This document shows, one piece after another, positions 44,123 through 53,029 of a stretch of DNA of 57,817 bases. Numbering within the stretch: position 1 is the first letter of the stretch; each line of letters begins with the position of its first letter. Location: contig CAJXOH010000009.1 of assembly GCA_913057895.1 (NCBI GenBank), positions 1 to 57,817 on the forward strand, written 5' to 3'. Below the pieces are notes generated by a model. That model was given only the letters and a program-made list of their open reading frames with translations, made no database searches and had not been told where the DNA came from. Source of the DNA: an uncultured Bacteroidota bacterium. GTDB lineage: Bacteria > Bacteroidota > Rhodothermia > Balneolales > Balneolaceae. The position numbers were made by a program, and so were the translations under genes.

Positions 44123-45532
44123 TTACTTGCCTTCCGCTCGTAGGACGACAAATAATGTGTTAATGAGAATTTTTACGTCAAGCCGCAACGAAATGTTCTC
44201 TACATAGAAAAGATCGTATTTCGTGCGCTCTTTTACATCATCAAATGATTCATCGTATTTCCACTTCACTTGAGCCCACCCTGTAATACCGGGTTTTACA
44301 CGAAGTCGGCGGCTATACAAAGGGATCGAACGTTCATATTTCTTCACAAAATGGGGTCTCTCCGGTCGAGGTCCAACAAGGCTCATGTCTCCAAACAACA
44401 CATTAAAGAACTGAGGAATTTCGTCAAGCCGGGTTTTACGAAGCCATGAGCCAACCTTTGTGACTCGAGGGTCATCATCTGTTGCCCAAATGGGTCCTGT
44501 TTCTGCTTCTGCGTTATTCACCATAGACCGAAATTTATACATCGTGAATTGTCGACCATGTTTTCCGACCCTTTTTTGTTTATAGATGGCTGGGCCTTCA
44601 GATGTGAGTCTAACGAGGATCGCCAACACAACAATCAAAGGAAGCAATACCACTAAAACGAGTGCAGAAGCCAGTACATCTACCGAGCGTTTGATGAACC
44701 ATTCCCAGGTTGGCATATCCGCAGGTTGAATATCCACCAAGGGGAGGCCAAAAATTTGATGCGTTTTGGCATACCCCCCAACCATCTGGTGAAAATCAGG
44801 TAACATTTTCAACGTAACCTTAGGATCATCCACGCTGGAGACCACAGGAAGCCATTTCTCCTGCTGTTCCTTTTCAAGAGCGATAATGACATCTTTGACA
44901 TTCATGTCAGCGGCCATTTCACGAAATTCTTCCACATCACCCAAGATGTCATCCTTTTCCACCTCTGGAATCTCCCCATTCACAGAATAATACCCAAGGA
45001 CCTGCATTCCCAGTGTTTTGTACTGAGTGAGTTGCTCCCCAATCATTTTCGCAGTTGAGCCTGTCCCTACAATGACCGCTCGATGCAGGCCTTTCCCTCT
45101 CTTTGCATAGGAGCGCTGAATTGTACGTATAACTAAGCGATTGATAAGTAAACCACTCCCTACAAGTCCTCCATAGGGAAGCACGATTGAAATCGCCGCA
45201 AATACACTATCCGACGCCGTTAGCTCGACCGTGCTGAGTCGAAGAATCATGAACGCAACGATTCCCAGCAACGTGGTTGCACCCACCCGAAATACTTCAT
45301 CAATTCTCGAAATCAAAAACAGCTTTTGATACATCCCTGCAAATAAACTGACCGTCATCCATGCTAGTAGATGAACCAGCCCCACCACATAGATCGACGA
45401 GGGGAGTCCTAAAGGGGTATACAGACTCACCCACTGGTTTGTACTCGCAAAGAGCAACCAGACAAATGATAGCACTAAGCCATCAGCCAGGGCTGTGTAG
45501 GCAACCTCTCTTTCTTGATTGAGTCCGAACAA
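44123..45532 (-). CDS. Polyprenyl-phosphate sugar-1-phosphate transferase
   Basis: 469 residues from a TTG at 45532; an in-frame stop lies a few codons upstream and no closer ATG exists. Five N-terminal membrane helices, a CoA-binding-like domain (AVIVGTGSTAKMIGEQL), a further helix, and the catalytic bacterial sugar transferase domain with YKQKRVGKHGRQFTMYKFRSM, TRLDEIPQFFNVLFGDMSLVGPRP and KPGITGWAQVK. This WcaJ/WbaP-type enzyme starts assembly of exopolysaccharide or O-antigen units. It is divergent from tgt. Confidence 0.95.
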   Translation of the reverse strand: MFGLNQEREVAYTALADGLVLSFVWLLFASTNQWVSLYTPLGLPSSIYVVGLVHLLAWMTVSLFAGMYQKLFLISRIDEVFRVGATTLLGIVAFMILRLSTVELTASDSVFAAISIVLPYGGLVGSGLLINRLVIRTIQRSYAKRGKGLHRAVIVGTGSTAKMIGEQLTQYKTLGMQVLGYYSVNGEIPEVEKDDILGDVEEFREMAADMNVKDVIIALEKEQQEKWLPVVSSVDDPKVTLKMLPDFHQMVGGYAKTHQIFGLPLVDIQPADMPTWEWFIKRSVDVLASALVLVVLLPLIVVLAILVRLTSEGPAIYKQKRVGKHGRQFTMYKFRSMVNNAEAETGPIWATDDDPRVTKVGSWLRKTRLDEIPQFFNVLFGDMSLVGPRPERPHFVKKYERSIPLYSRRLRVKPGITGWAQVKWKYDESFDDVKERTKYDLFYVENISLRLDVKILINTLFVVLRAEGK

Positions 45533-45602
45533 CGGATTGACACTCTAATTGATAGAAGGATTGAAGTATAATCATTTTTTATGTTTTACCTTTGCTTTCA
45601 TC

Positions 45603-46739
45603 ATGACTAAGATTTTTGAACTTCATCATACCGATTCATCTTCCAAAGCACGTCTTGGACGTGTAAAGACAGACCATGGCGTCATAGAGACCCCTATTTT
45701 CATGCCGGTTGGGACGCAAGCAACCGTAAAAGGTGTCAGTCGTGATGATCTTAAAGAGCGGATAAACGCGCCCATCATCCTAGGTAACACCTATCACCTC
45801 TATTTACGACCTGGTATGGAATTGATGCGAGAGGTTGGTGGACTCCATGCATTTATGGGGTGGGACCGGGCAATTTTGACCGATTCTGGTGGATATCAAA
45901 TTTTTAGCCTTTCTGACATGCGCTCTCTGGAAGAAAAGGGCGCTAAGTTCAAAAGTCACCTTGATGGGTCAGAGCATTGGTTCACACCTGAAAATGTTGT
46001 GGATATCCAGCGAGATCTAGGGTCTGACATTATGATGATCTTGGACGAATGCCCTCCATGGCCTGCATCGTATAGATATGTCCGTGAATCGATGGAATTG
46101 ACCCATCGATGGGCACAGCGTGGTCGTGAGGCGTTCGAAGCAAGTACAGCGCGCTATGGGCATAGCCAACTTCAATTTGGGATTGTACAGGGTGGGACGT
46201 ACTCAGATTTACGCAAAGCATCGGCAGAATTCATGGCCTCCCTTCCTTTTGAGGGTCTAGCCATTGGTGGCCTAAGTGTTGGGGAGCCCACAGAGGTAAT
46301 GATGCAAATCACGGATGAAAACACCGATGTCTTGCCTGAAGATCGCCCAAGGTATCTAATGGGTGTAGGAACACCAGCAAACCTATTGGAGGCCATTCGT
46401 CGTGGGATAGATATGTTTGACTGTGTTATGCCCACCCGCAATGCTCGCAATGGAATGCTATTTACCCAACACGGCATTGTGAATCTTCGCAATGCACATT
46501 GGCGAAATCATCACAAGCCACTAGATCCTGACTTTCCATCTGAGCTATGCCAAGCCTATAATATGAGCTACCTTCATCACCTATTTCGTTGCAATGAGCT
46601 CTTAGGCATGGAATTAGCCTCAGAACACAACCTCACGTTTTATCTCTGGTTAATGGACAAGGCAAGAGAAGCCATTTCTGAGGATCGGTATGAATCGTGG
46701 GTGGGTCCTATGATCGATGCTGTTACAACCCGATTGTGA
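45603..46739 (+). CDS. tgt: tRNA-guanine transglycosylase without the full zinc site
   Basis: 378 residues from the ATG at 45603. It exchanges guanine 34 of GUN-anticodon tRNAs for preQ1 (queuosine pathway). The catalytic region ILTDSGGYQIFSL, LGSDIMMILDECPPWP and DCVMPTRNARNGM are standard. In the usual zinc motif CxCxxC...H, the first two cysteines are Phe and Ser here (DPDFPSELCQAY); the third Cys and the later His (SEHNLTFYLWLM) remain. I recall similar loss in Bacteroidota homologues. Upstream, TATAAT at 45567-45572 is a possible -10 box. A queuosine-precursor transporter gene lies 4 kb downstream on the other strand. Confidence 0.95.
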   Translation: MTKIFELHHTDSSSKARLGRVKTDHGVIETPIFMPVGTQATVKGVSRDDLKERINAPIILGNTYHLYLRPGMELMREVGGLHAFMGWDRAILTDSGGYQIFSLSDMRSLEEKGAKFKSHLDGSEHWFTPENVVDIQRDLGSDIMMILDECPPWPASYRYVRESMELTHRWAQRGREAFEASTARYGHSQLQFGIVQGGTYSDLRKASAEFMASLPFEGLAIGGLSVGEPTEVMMQITDENTDVLPEDRPRYLMGVGTPANLLEAIRRGIDMFDCVMPTRNARNGMLFTQHGIVNLRNAHWRNHHKPLDPDFPSELCQAYNMSYLHHLFRCNELLGMELASEHNLTFYLWLMDKAREAISEDRYESWVGPMIDAVTTRL

Positions 46740-46743
46740 GTAA

Positions 46744-47562
46744 TTATTGACGTTGCTGAGCACGTTTTTGGAAGTATAATCTCATGGAGCGGCCAAACTG
46801 AAGCCAAAATTGTAGCGATTGGCGTGATTGGCTTGAGGTTTTGAAGTGAATAGCCTCAATGGAAGGCAACACACGTAATTTCCATCCCTTCTGTCGCAGA
46901 CGTACCGATAAGTCGGTGTCTTCCCAATACAAAAAGAAATCAGGGTCAAAGCCTCCAACCTCCCGAAATGCCTCTACACGTAGGACCATACAGGCTCCCG
47001 AAAGGATTTCAACGTCAATAGGGTCTTTTTGATCGTTTACTCTATCAATCCCCATGTAATAATCTGGCATGCCAAGTGCTCGTCTAACAGCCTTAGGGAT
47101 ATGTAAATATTTGGCGATACTCGCGGTTTTTGTGGGCTCATAACGAAAAGATTCAGCAGCCACCTCCCCATCACGACTTACCATCGCACACCCTACTGCA
47201 GCCACTTCTGGATTGGTTTCCAAATAGCTGACCATGGATGACAATGACTTATCAGTCAGCCGAACATCTGGATTAATGAAACAGACAAAAGGTGAGTCAA
47301 CATGCTCCATCGCCTGATTATTCGCACGACCAAACCCAATATTTTCACTATTCCATTCGAGTTGAACATGTTCACTCAGCTGCGACAATTGCACCTTTGA
47401 ATCGTCACTGGACGCATTATCCACGATCACCACTCGATCAATACGTGGGTGAGTATCCACAGAAAGTGTTTCTAGGCATCGCAAGACATGGTGAGCTGTA
47501 TTATAGTTCACCGTCACAACACTAATCATTGGGTGAGTTTGTGAGTTAGAAGGAGCTGTCAT
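46744..47562 (-). CDS. GT2-family glycosyltransferase (rhamnosyltransferase-like)
   Basis: 272 residues. ISVVTVNYNTAHHVLRCLETL and VDNASSDDSKVQLSQL form the N-terminal nucleotide-sugar site, FINPDVRLTDKSL supplies the DxD-like motif, and VGGFDPDFFLYWEDTDLSVRLRQKGWKL is the acceptor-side ED motif of WbbL-like rhamnosyltransferases. It likely adds a sugar to a lipid-linked glycan on the cytoplasmic face. It follows porZ by 39 bases on the same strand. Confidence 0.93.
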   Translation of the reverse strand: MTAPSNSQTHPMISVVTVNYNTAHHVLRCLETLSVDTHPRIDRVVIVDNASSDDSKVQLSQLSEHVQLEWNSENIGFGRANNQAMEHVDSPFVCFINPDVRLTDKSLSSMVSYLETNPEVAAVGCAMVSRDGEVAAESFRYEPTKTASIAKYLHIPKAVRRALGMPDYYMGIDRVNDQKDPIDVEILSGACMVLRVEAFREVGGFDPDFFLYWEDTDLSVRLRQKGWKLRVLPSIEAIHFKTSSQSRQSLQFWLQFGRSMRLYFQKRAQQRQ

Positions 47563-47601
47563 GCTGTATCTCTATCATAAAGTCGAGTTACGTTACGCAA
47601 C

Positions 47602-50076
47602 TCAGCGAACGATTGCTACTTTACCCACAGCACGCTGTGCGCCATCTCGGTCTAAAGCAATGAGAATGTAGACACCTGTGCTCAATCGCTTCCCATCATC
47701 CGAAAGGCCGTCCCAACGGATTCGACCCCCTTCTGCATCCATCCCTTTTACCCGTTTACCGTCAACAGTGAGTACTCGTACGCGAGAGCGTGTCGGTAAC
47801 CCTTCAATGACCATATCATCATGACGATCATACGAAAAAGGGCTCGGGTAAACAGAAAGTTGATCCAGGTCTGACGTGCCTTGATTGGCTCGATCCTGAT
47901 ATAACTGGATCCCTTTTGTAGTGCTTACAAATAGGTTACCAGTCTCAGGATCAAATTGTAGATCACGGATTGAATTGCTGAGAAGTGGTGAGTTTTCTTC
48001 TGTGAAATGTTCAAGTATGGCTGTTCCGGATGCATTTAATAGCCATAAGCCATCATTTGCAGTGGCAATCCATTTTTGGTTGGCGCCATTCACAACCATT
48101 GCAGTCACATGAATATCACGAAGTAAGTAAGGAGAAGGCCCTGTGGGATTGTCAGCAATCAGCCATTGAGCAGTTCGTTCAGCAATTCCTCCAACTAGAA
48201 GTAAATCTGGAAACAAAAACTTGGCAATCCCTCGCTCAGTACCTACCCATATCTCACCGCGTTGATCCTCAATCACAGCCGTTACGGTCGCATCGGGCAG
48301 GTTCCCTGACGATGACCCAGTTGTAAGAACAATGGCTTGGTCGTCTTGATTGGACGTAGGATCGGCACCGGAATCAAGCACCATCACGCCACGACCTACA
48401 CGGGTGCCAGATTTTAAAAACACCCATTTCCAATCTCTTGAATCGATGAATAATCCTTCATACAAATCCAATGAACTCAATCCCGAAACCTTTGGTACAA
48501 GTGTCCAATCAGAAGATCCTTCATCATGAAAGGCCAGAGCACGTGACGAAAATCGACTGACTGCCCATAACCGACCTTGACTATCTTGCTCTAAGCCCGA
48601 AATCACAACATATTGGTCGTCGTCTAACTCCCATCCTCGAAGCGAACTAGTTTGGGCATTAAATAAGGTCACATCTCCTGCAGGTGACCCTTCTTCATCC
48701 AGAGCCACGCGTGCGATTCCAGACCCCCAACTTCCAACGTATGCGTAGGATTCCGTGGCAACGCTTTGAAAGGAGAGCTGGAAGTTCGCCTCTGCCATCG
48801 TTTGATTGGTAAATTGATTTAGGTTTGACCACCCCGTTGCCTTTGAGTAAACGGTCATCCCCTTTTTTCGATCAGATATAAAGTTGTTATCAAAGGTCTC
48901 AGACACAGCCCCAACAAAGCCATTTCCAGTCATCGATATGGACGTTAGTGCATTAGTCGCAGGTGTATTTAGTTGCATCGCTACACTTGAGAGCTCATTC
49001 CAACTTGCATCAAACTCCATTTTGATGATGCTTTGCGTTCGGGATCCCCTCAATAGTATTGCCCCGTCATTTGTCGTGGAGAATCGTTTTAGGGTTGAAG
49101 AACGATCTTCAAATGGACTATTCTTTATGATATCATCACCTTGGAAGACTAAAAGACGGATTCTTTGCAGCAAAACTTTTTGTTCTGTACCAGGTATCTC
49201 AATCGCATCAAAGGTTTCCATAGATCCTGCCTGTGTCCATTGCCGCCATCCTAAGTCATTATCATAGTGATATACTGCACGATCCGTAGCTGCAACGACT
49301 TCATCGGAGAAGGCACGAATCCAAGCAAAAGGGGTAGATGAGCTAACCTCATCAACCGACCATGTTTTCCAACTAGAAGGAAAACTGAGGGTTTCTGTTA
49401 ACGAAATCGTGGCAACCCCTTGTGGAGTAGAAACCCAAAGCGATCCATTGGGGTCTAGGTCCATGGATAATACACCCACTCCAACAGGCCATGAGTCAAA
49501 TTGTAATGCAGATTCTCGAACCAGCCACGAGGTTGCATCATAGACTACAATTCCAAACCCGGTGGCGATGTAGGCTTGATCATCATGTGTGACAATGGAT
49601 CGTATCGATTTATCAGGAAATCGAGTGGAGCGCACAATGTCATTCAGCAGACGAACGTGTCGATTGTCAAGATCAATCGTGTTGAGGGCGCCGTCACTGT
49701 ACCCAAGTATGAGTAGGTCTCCATTGGGAGTCACCGCCATGGAGGTAGGGTTTGGCGCATGCAATCCGTCATTGGTTGTGAATACGTCAACCAATTGCTG
49801 TGATGTTGGATCTACACCATATACTCCTCCTGACGTTGCCACCCATGTAATACCTGAAGGGGTGACTACGATTTCAACGACGTCTTCCAAAGAAGAAATT
49901 GACAACCAATCTCCAGGAATAAGCGATTCCAGATCAAACGGCTGTGTTGATCGATCCGCAGGTGCACCTGTATGTTGAGGGCTGGATTGACCCATTGCCG
50001 GGGTGTGCAACGGGATGTGCAACCAAAAAAACACGCCTACCACACTCACTCTCAAAAAGACTGCGAATGGATGCAT
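47602..50076 (-). CDS. porZ: PorZ-like beta-propeller protein of the type IX secretion system
   Basis: 824 residues from the ATG at 50076, four bases after the upstream gene's stop and directly before a signal peptide (MHPFAVFLRVSVVGVFFWL...). The body shows two regulator-propeller regions with repeated ITWVATSGGVYG, GNLFVSTTKGIQLY and GEIWVGTERGIAKF blades. The stretch GYSDGALNTIDLDNRHV...YIATGFGIVVYD closely resembles PorZ of Porphyromonas. The last 85 residues are a FlgD/CTD-like domain (VYPSPFS, TGVYILIALDRDG). No kinase domain follows, so it is not a two-component sensor. PorZ belongs to the T9SS attachment complex that links cargo to anionic LPS, which suits its position among glycosyltransferase genes. 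Confidence 0.78.
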   Translation of the reverse strand: MHPFAVFLRVSVVGVFFWLHIPLHTPAMGQSSPQHTGAPADRSTQPFDLESLIPGDWLSISSLEDVVEIVVTPSGITWVATSGGVYGVDPTSQQLVDVFTTNDGLHAPNPTSMAVTPNGDLLILGYSDGALNTIDLDNRHVRLLNDIVRSTRFPDKSIRSIVTHDDQAYIATGFGIVVYDATSWLVRESALQFDSWPVGVGVLSMDLDPNGSLWVSTPQGVATISLTETLSFPSSWKTWSVDEVSSSTPFAWIRAFSDEVVAATDRAVYHYDNDLGWRQWTQAGSMETFDAIEIPGTEQKVLLQRIRLLVFQGDDIIKNSPFEDRSSTLKRFSTTNDGAILLRGSRTQSIIKMEFDASWNELSSVAMQLNTPATNALTSISMTGNGFVGAVSETFDNNFISDRKKGMTVYSKATGWSNLNQFTNQTMAEANFQLSFQSVATESYAYVGSWGSGIARVALDEEGSPAGDVTLFNAQTSSLRGWELDDDQYVVISGLEQDSQGRLWAVSRFSSRALAFHDEGSSDWTLVPKVSGLSSLDLYEGLFIDSRDWKWVFLKSGTRVGRGVMVLDSGADPTSNQDDQAIVLTTGSSSGNLPDATVTAVIEDQRGEIWVGTERGIAKFLFPDLLLVGGIAERTAQWLIADNPTGPSPYLLRDIHVTAMVVNGANQKWIATANDGLWLLNASGTAILEHFTEENSPLLSNSIRDLQFDPETGNLFVSTTKGIQLYQDRANQGTSDLDQLSVYPSPFSYDRHDDMVIEGLPTRSRVRVLTVDGKRVKGMDAEGGRIRWDGLSDDGKRLSTGVYILIALDRDGAQRAVGKVAIVR

Positions 50077-50080
50077 GAGC

Positions 50081-50869
50081 TTACTCGTTTGAGTGCCAGT
50101 CAGGGTCTTCATGATACTTCCGAAATACTCGAACACCCACATACATAAGAGGGGTGTCAAATGCTGCGAAGAAGAACTTAAACAAATAAGAGTTAAGAAT
50201 GAGGATACCCAACGCACCTAATGTGGTTACCTCTGCTCCTAATCCACCCGTGAAATAGAGAATACTCAAGATTGCTGAACTGTCTACCAACTGAGATACC
50301 ATGGTTGACGCATTATTCCGTAGCCATAAGTGCTTTCCGTTGGTCAGACGCTTCCAAAAATGAAACAAACGCACGTCCACAGTTTGCGCTGTTAGATAGG
50401 CAATCATGCTGGCAATGGTATTCTTAATCATAAACTCATAGACCCCCTCAAACAACGATGTTCCTCCACTCACACCGGAGGCATCGGGTAGCCAGTGATT
50501 GATACTCATTAACAGCAGCATAAACATGTTCATGAAAAAGCCAATCCACACGACCATTTGGGCCTTCTTTCGACCAAATAATTCACTAATTAAATCAGTC
50601 GCCAAAAAAGTGAAGGGATAGGCAATCACTCCAACAGGAACAATCATGGAGTACACACGGTCGTTACGCACAAGCTCTGGGGTAATCGAATAGAGCCAGT
50701 CGGGTAGTGCGATGGAAAAAAGAGTCACAAATTTTGTGGTTCCAATCACATTCCCCAATACAAGCGAGGTTAAGAAAACCCCTGCAAGGAAAAAGAAGAA
50801 GAAATCCCTTTGATCTGATGTAGGTTTCTCATCAGCGCTCACAGGGTGTTGGATATGTGATGGGGACAT
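50081..50869 (-). CDS. yhhQ: Queuosine-precursor transporter (YhhQ/DUF165)
   Basis: 262 residues with six or seven membrane helices. AYPFTFLATDLISELFGRKKAQ is the DUF165/VUT signature, followed by DVRLFHFWKRLTNGKHLWLRNNASTMVSQLVDSSAI. This family imports preQ0/preQ1. The N-terminal 22 residues are a hydrophilic extension with a run of phenylalanines at the first helix. Together with tgt it suggests salvage of queuosine precursors. It precedes porZ by four bases. Confidence 0.92.
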   Translation of the reverse strand: MSPSHIQHPVSADEKPTSDQRDFFFFFLAGVFLTSLVLGNVIGTTKFVTLFSIALPDWLYSITPELVRNDRVYSMIVPVGVIAYPFTFLATDLISELFGRKKAQMVVWIGFFMNMFMLLLMSINHWLPDASGVSGGTSLFEGVYEFMIKNTIASMIAYLTAQTVDVRLFHFWKRLTNGKHLWLRNNASTMVSQLVDSSAILSILYFTGGLGAEVTTLGALGILILNSYLFKFFFAAFDTPLMYVGVRVFRKYHEDPDWHSNE

Positions 50870-50954
50870 GACCGAAAATTGAGTACGAGTGTCGAAGAGC
50901 CAGCATGACTGACTCTTTGACGCAAGTTACTTGAAACGAGTGGATCTACAAGGA

Positions 50955-51902
50955 TTAGTCAACACTTTGCAGATACTTGTAAAACTCACTGTCACTCGAA
51001 ATTACGATCGTGGTCTGCTCATCAAAAGCCACTTTGTAGGCTTCCATAGCACGCGTGAAGTCATATAACTCTCGTGCGGCCGCAGATTTGTTGTACGATT
51101 GGTTAAAGATCGCTGCTGCTTCAGCATCACCATCACCTCGGATTTCTCTCGCTTCCCGGAAGGCTTCAGATTGAATTTGAAGTAAGTCACGCTCCTTCTC
51201 ACCATTGATTCGTGACGCTTCTCCTTGCCCCTCAGATCGAAACAAATCAGCAATCCTATTCCGCTCAGAAATCATTCGGTCATAAACGGTGACGCGTACA
51301 TCTTCCACGTAATTAATGCGTTTGAATCGGAAATCAAGGATCTGAATTCCAAGATCTGCCGCTCTCTCATTGGCAAGTTCTAGAACGATATCCTGGATCG
51401 CATCTCGCCCTGTTTCAATCGAATCAAGTGAGTCAGATAATAGCTCAGAGAGTTCATCATCCGCTACCGGTGTCCGATTAGAGGAGCGAACTAGTTCATC
51501 CAAATCATGATTGGCCACTGCATTTCTCGTCTCTCCATCAAGAATGTCATCAAGGCGTGATTGTGCACCCCTCTCATTTTCTAAACGTCGGAAGAATTGC
51601 AATGGATCGGTGATTTGCCAACGAGCATAGGAGTCAACAAATATGAATTTCTTGTCTTTGGTAGGGACTTGATTGCGATCACCATCCCACTCCAGGTACC
51701 GCTTGTCAAAGAAATTAGCCTCTTGGACAAAGGGCAATTTCACCTTTAATCCCGGTGTCGTGACGGCGTCACCAACAGGTGCACCAAATTGTGTAAGGAC
51801 AACTTGTTGGGTTTCATCGACCACATACACCGAATTCGTCACAAGAATGATAGCTCCAAAAATGGCCGCCAAAATAATGGTATTCGTTCTACTTAGATTC
51901 AT
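50955..51902 (-). CDS. hflC: Protease modulator HflC
   Basis: 315 residues: one N-terminal membrane anchor followed by a band-7/SPFH domain, with YVVDETQQVVLTQFG, KRYLEWDGDRNQVPTKDKKFIFVDSYARWQI and ARELYDFTRAMEAYK. It pairs with HflK in a membrane-associated complex that limits access of the FtsH protease. The start overlaps the hflK stop by four bases. Confidence 0.95.
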   Translation of the reverse strand: MNLSRTNTIILAAIFGAIILVTNSVYVVDETQQVVLTQFGAPVGDAVTTPGLKVKLPFVQEANFFDKRYLEWDGDRNQVPTKDKKFIFVDSYARWQITDPLQFFRRLENERGAQSRLDDILDGETRNAVANHDLDELVRSSNRTPVADDELSELLSDSLDSIETGRDAIQDIVLELANERAADLGIQILDFRFKRINYVEDVRVTVYDRMISERNRIADLFRSEGQGEASRINGEKERDLLQIQSEAFREAREIRGDGDAEAAAIFNQSYNKSAAARELYDFTRAMEAYKVAFDEQTTIVISSDSEFYKYLQSVD

Positions 51903-52954
51903 TGTGACCCTCCCATAGATGGTGAAGGGGATGAAGAGCTTCTGGACGTACTAGATGGGCCTGAGACCCCCAAACCTTGCCCCTGTAATTGAAGTAGAGG
52001 CAATACATTATTTCCGTTCTCATCCACAATCACTTTGTTGCCAACCTTCGGTAGAATTTCTTGCATCGTCTCGTAGTAAATTCGCTTTTTGGTGATACTC
52101 GGTGCCTTGATATACTCCTCATAGAGTGCATTGAAGCTAGCGACCTCCCCTTGTGCGCGGTTTACACGGTCAATGGAATACCCTTCCGCTTGCTGAATGG
52201 TTTGTTGTGCTTCACCACGTGCACGTGGAATAACCCGGTTGTAATCCGCTAAAGCCTCGTTAACCAAGGTTTCACGCTGTTGTTGAGCCTCATTTACCTC
52301 ATTAAAGCTAGGTTTTACAGGATCTGGTGGGTTTATATCCTGAAGTACCACTTGCTCGATTCGTATCCCTGTTTCGTACTCATCACACAATCCCTGAAGT
52401 AGGCTCTGAACCTCCAGTGCAACTTCAGCACGCCCTACAGTGAGTACCTCGTTCACAGTACGATCCCCGACAATTTGCCTCATCGCAGACTCACTCATAT
52501 CACGAAGGGTTTGTTCCGAATTTCGAACCTTGAACAAAAACAGATAAGGATCTGCGATTCGATACTGAACAACCCATTCAACATCCGCAAGATTCAGATC
52601 ACCTGTGAGCATGAGTGATTCTCCTTCATAACCCGCTTTTCTGTAGGTAGATTCGACGTCAGCTCGGACGGTTCGGTATCCAAACTCTTGCTTTAGTTGA
52701 CGTTCTACAGGTACAATTCGAGCCTGCTCGACAAAAGGTATTTTAAAGCGAAGTCCTGATTCAGTGGTTCGGATGTACTCACCAAACCTCATAATAATCC
52801 CAACTTCTTCGGGTCCTACAGTGTAATAAGACTGAAAGCCAACAAGGATTAGAGCACCTCCAACAATAAAATTGCGGAGATTGCCTGTAAGATTTTGAAT
52901 TGCTTCTTGAAAATTTGGGCCGCCATTTGCGCCCCCTTTATTTTGATTTGCCAT
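51899..52954 (-). CDS. hflK: FtsH protease modulator HflK
   Basis: 351 residues from the ATG at 52954. A short Gly/Asn-rich N terminus, one membrane helix (about 30-50), a band-7 domain starting TVGPEEVGIIMRFGEY with GLRFKIPFVEQ, EWVVQYRIADP, and the coiled-coil end, then a Ser/Pro-rich tail. It forms the HflKC cage with HflC. Divergent from the MscS gene by 75 bases. Confidence 0.95.
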   Translation of the reverse strand: MANQNKGGANGGPNFQEAIQNLTGNLRNFIVGGALILVGFQSYYTVGPEEVGIIMRFGEYIRTTESGLRFKIPFVEQARIVPVERQLKQEFGYRTVRADVESTYRKAGYEGESLMLTGDLNLADVEWVVQYRIADPYLFLFKVRNSEQTLRDMSESAMRQIVGDRTVNEVLTVGRAEVALEVQSLLQGLCDEYETGIRIEQVVLQDINPPDPVKPSFNEVNEAQQQRETLVNEALADYNRVIPRARGEAQQTIQQAEGYSIDRVNRAQGEVASFNALYEEYIKAPSITKKRIYYETMQEILPKVGNKVIVDENGNNVLPLLQLQGQGLGVSGPSSTSRSSSSPSPSMGGSQ

Positions 52955-53029
52955 AAGAATGTTACATTTCACACGTTGACACGACGAATCATCGTTTGAT
53001 TCACCTGTCGCCTCGAACCATAGTATACA

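Noticed and set aside
47602..50076. Two-component sensor (hybrid regulator) because of its regulator-propeller blades
   Set aside because: No membrane helix, histidine kinase or receiver domain follows; the C terminus is FlgD/CTD-like and the protein matches PorZ better.
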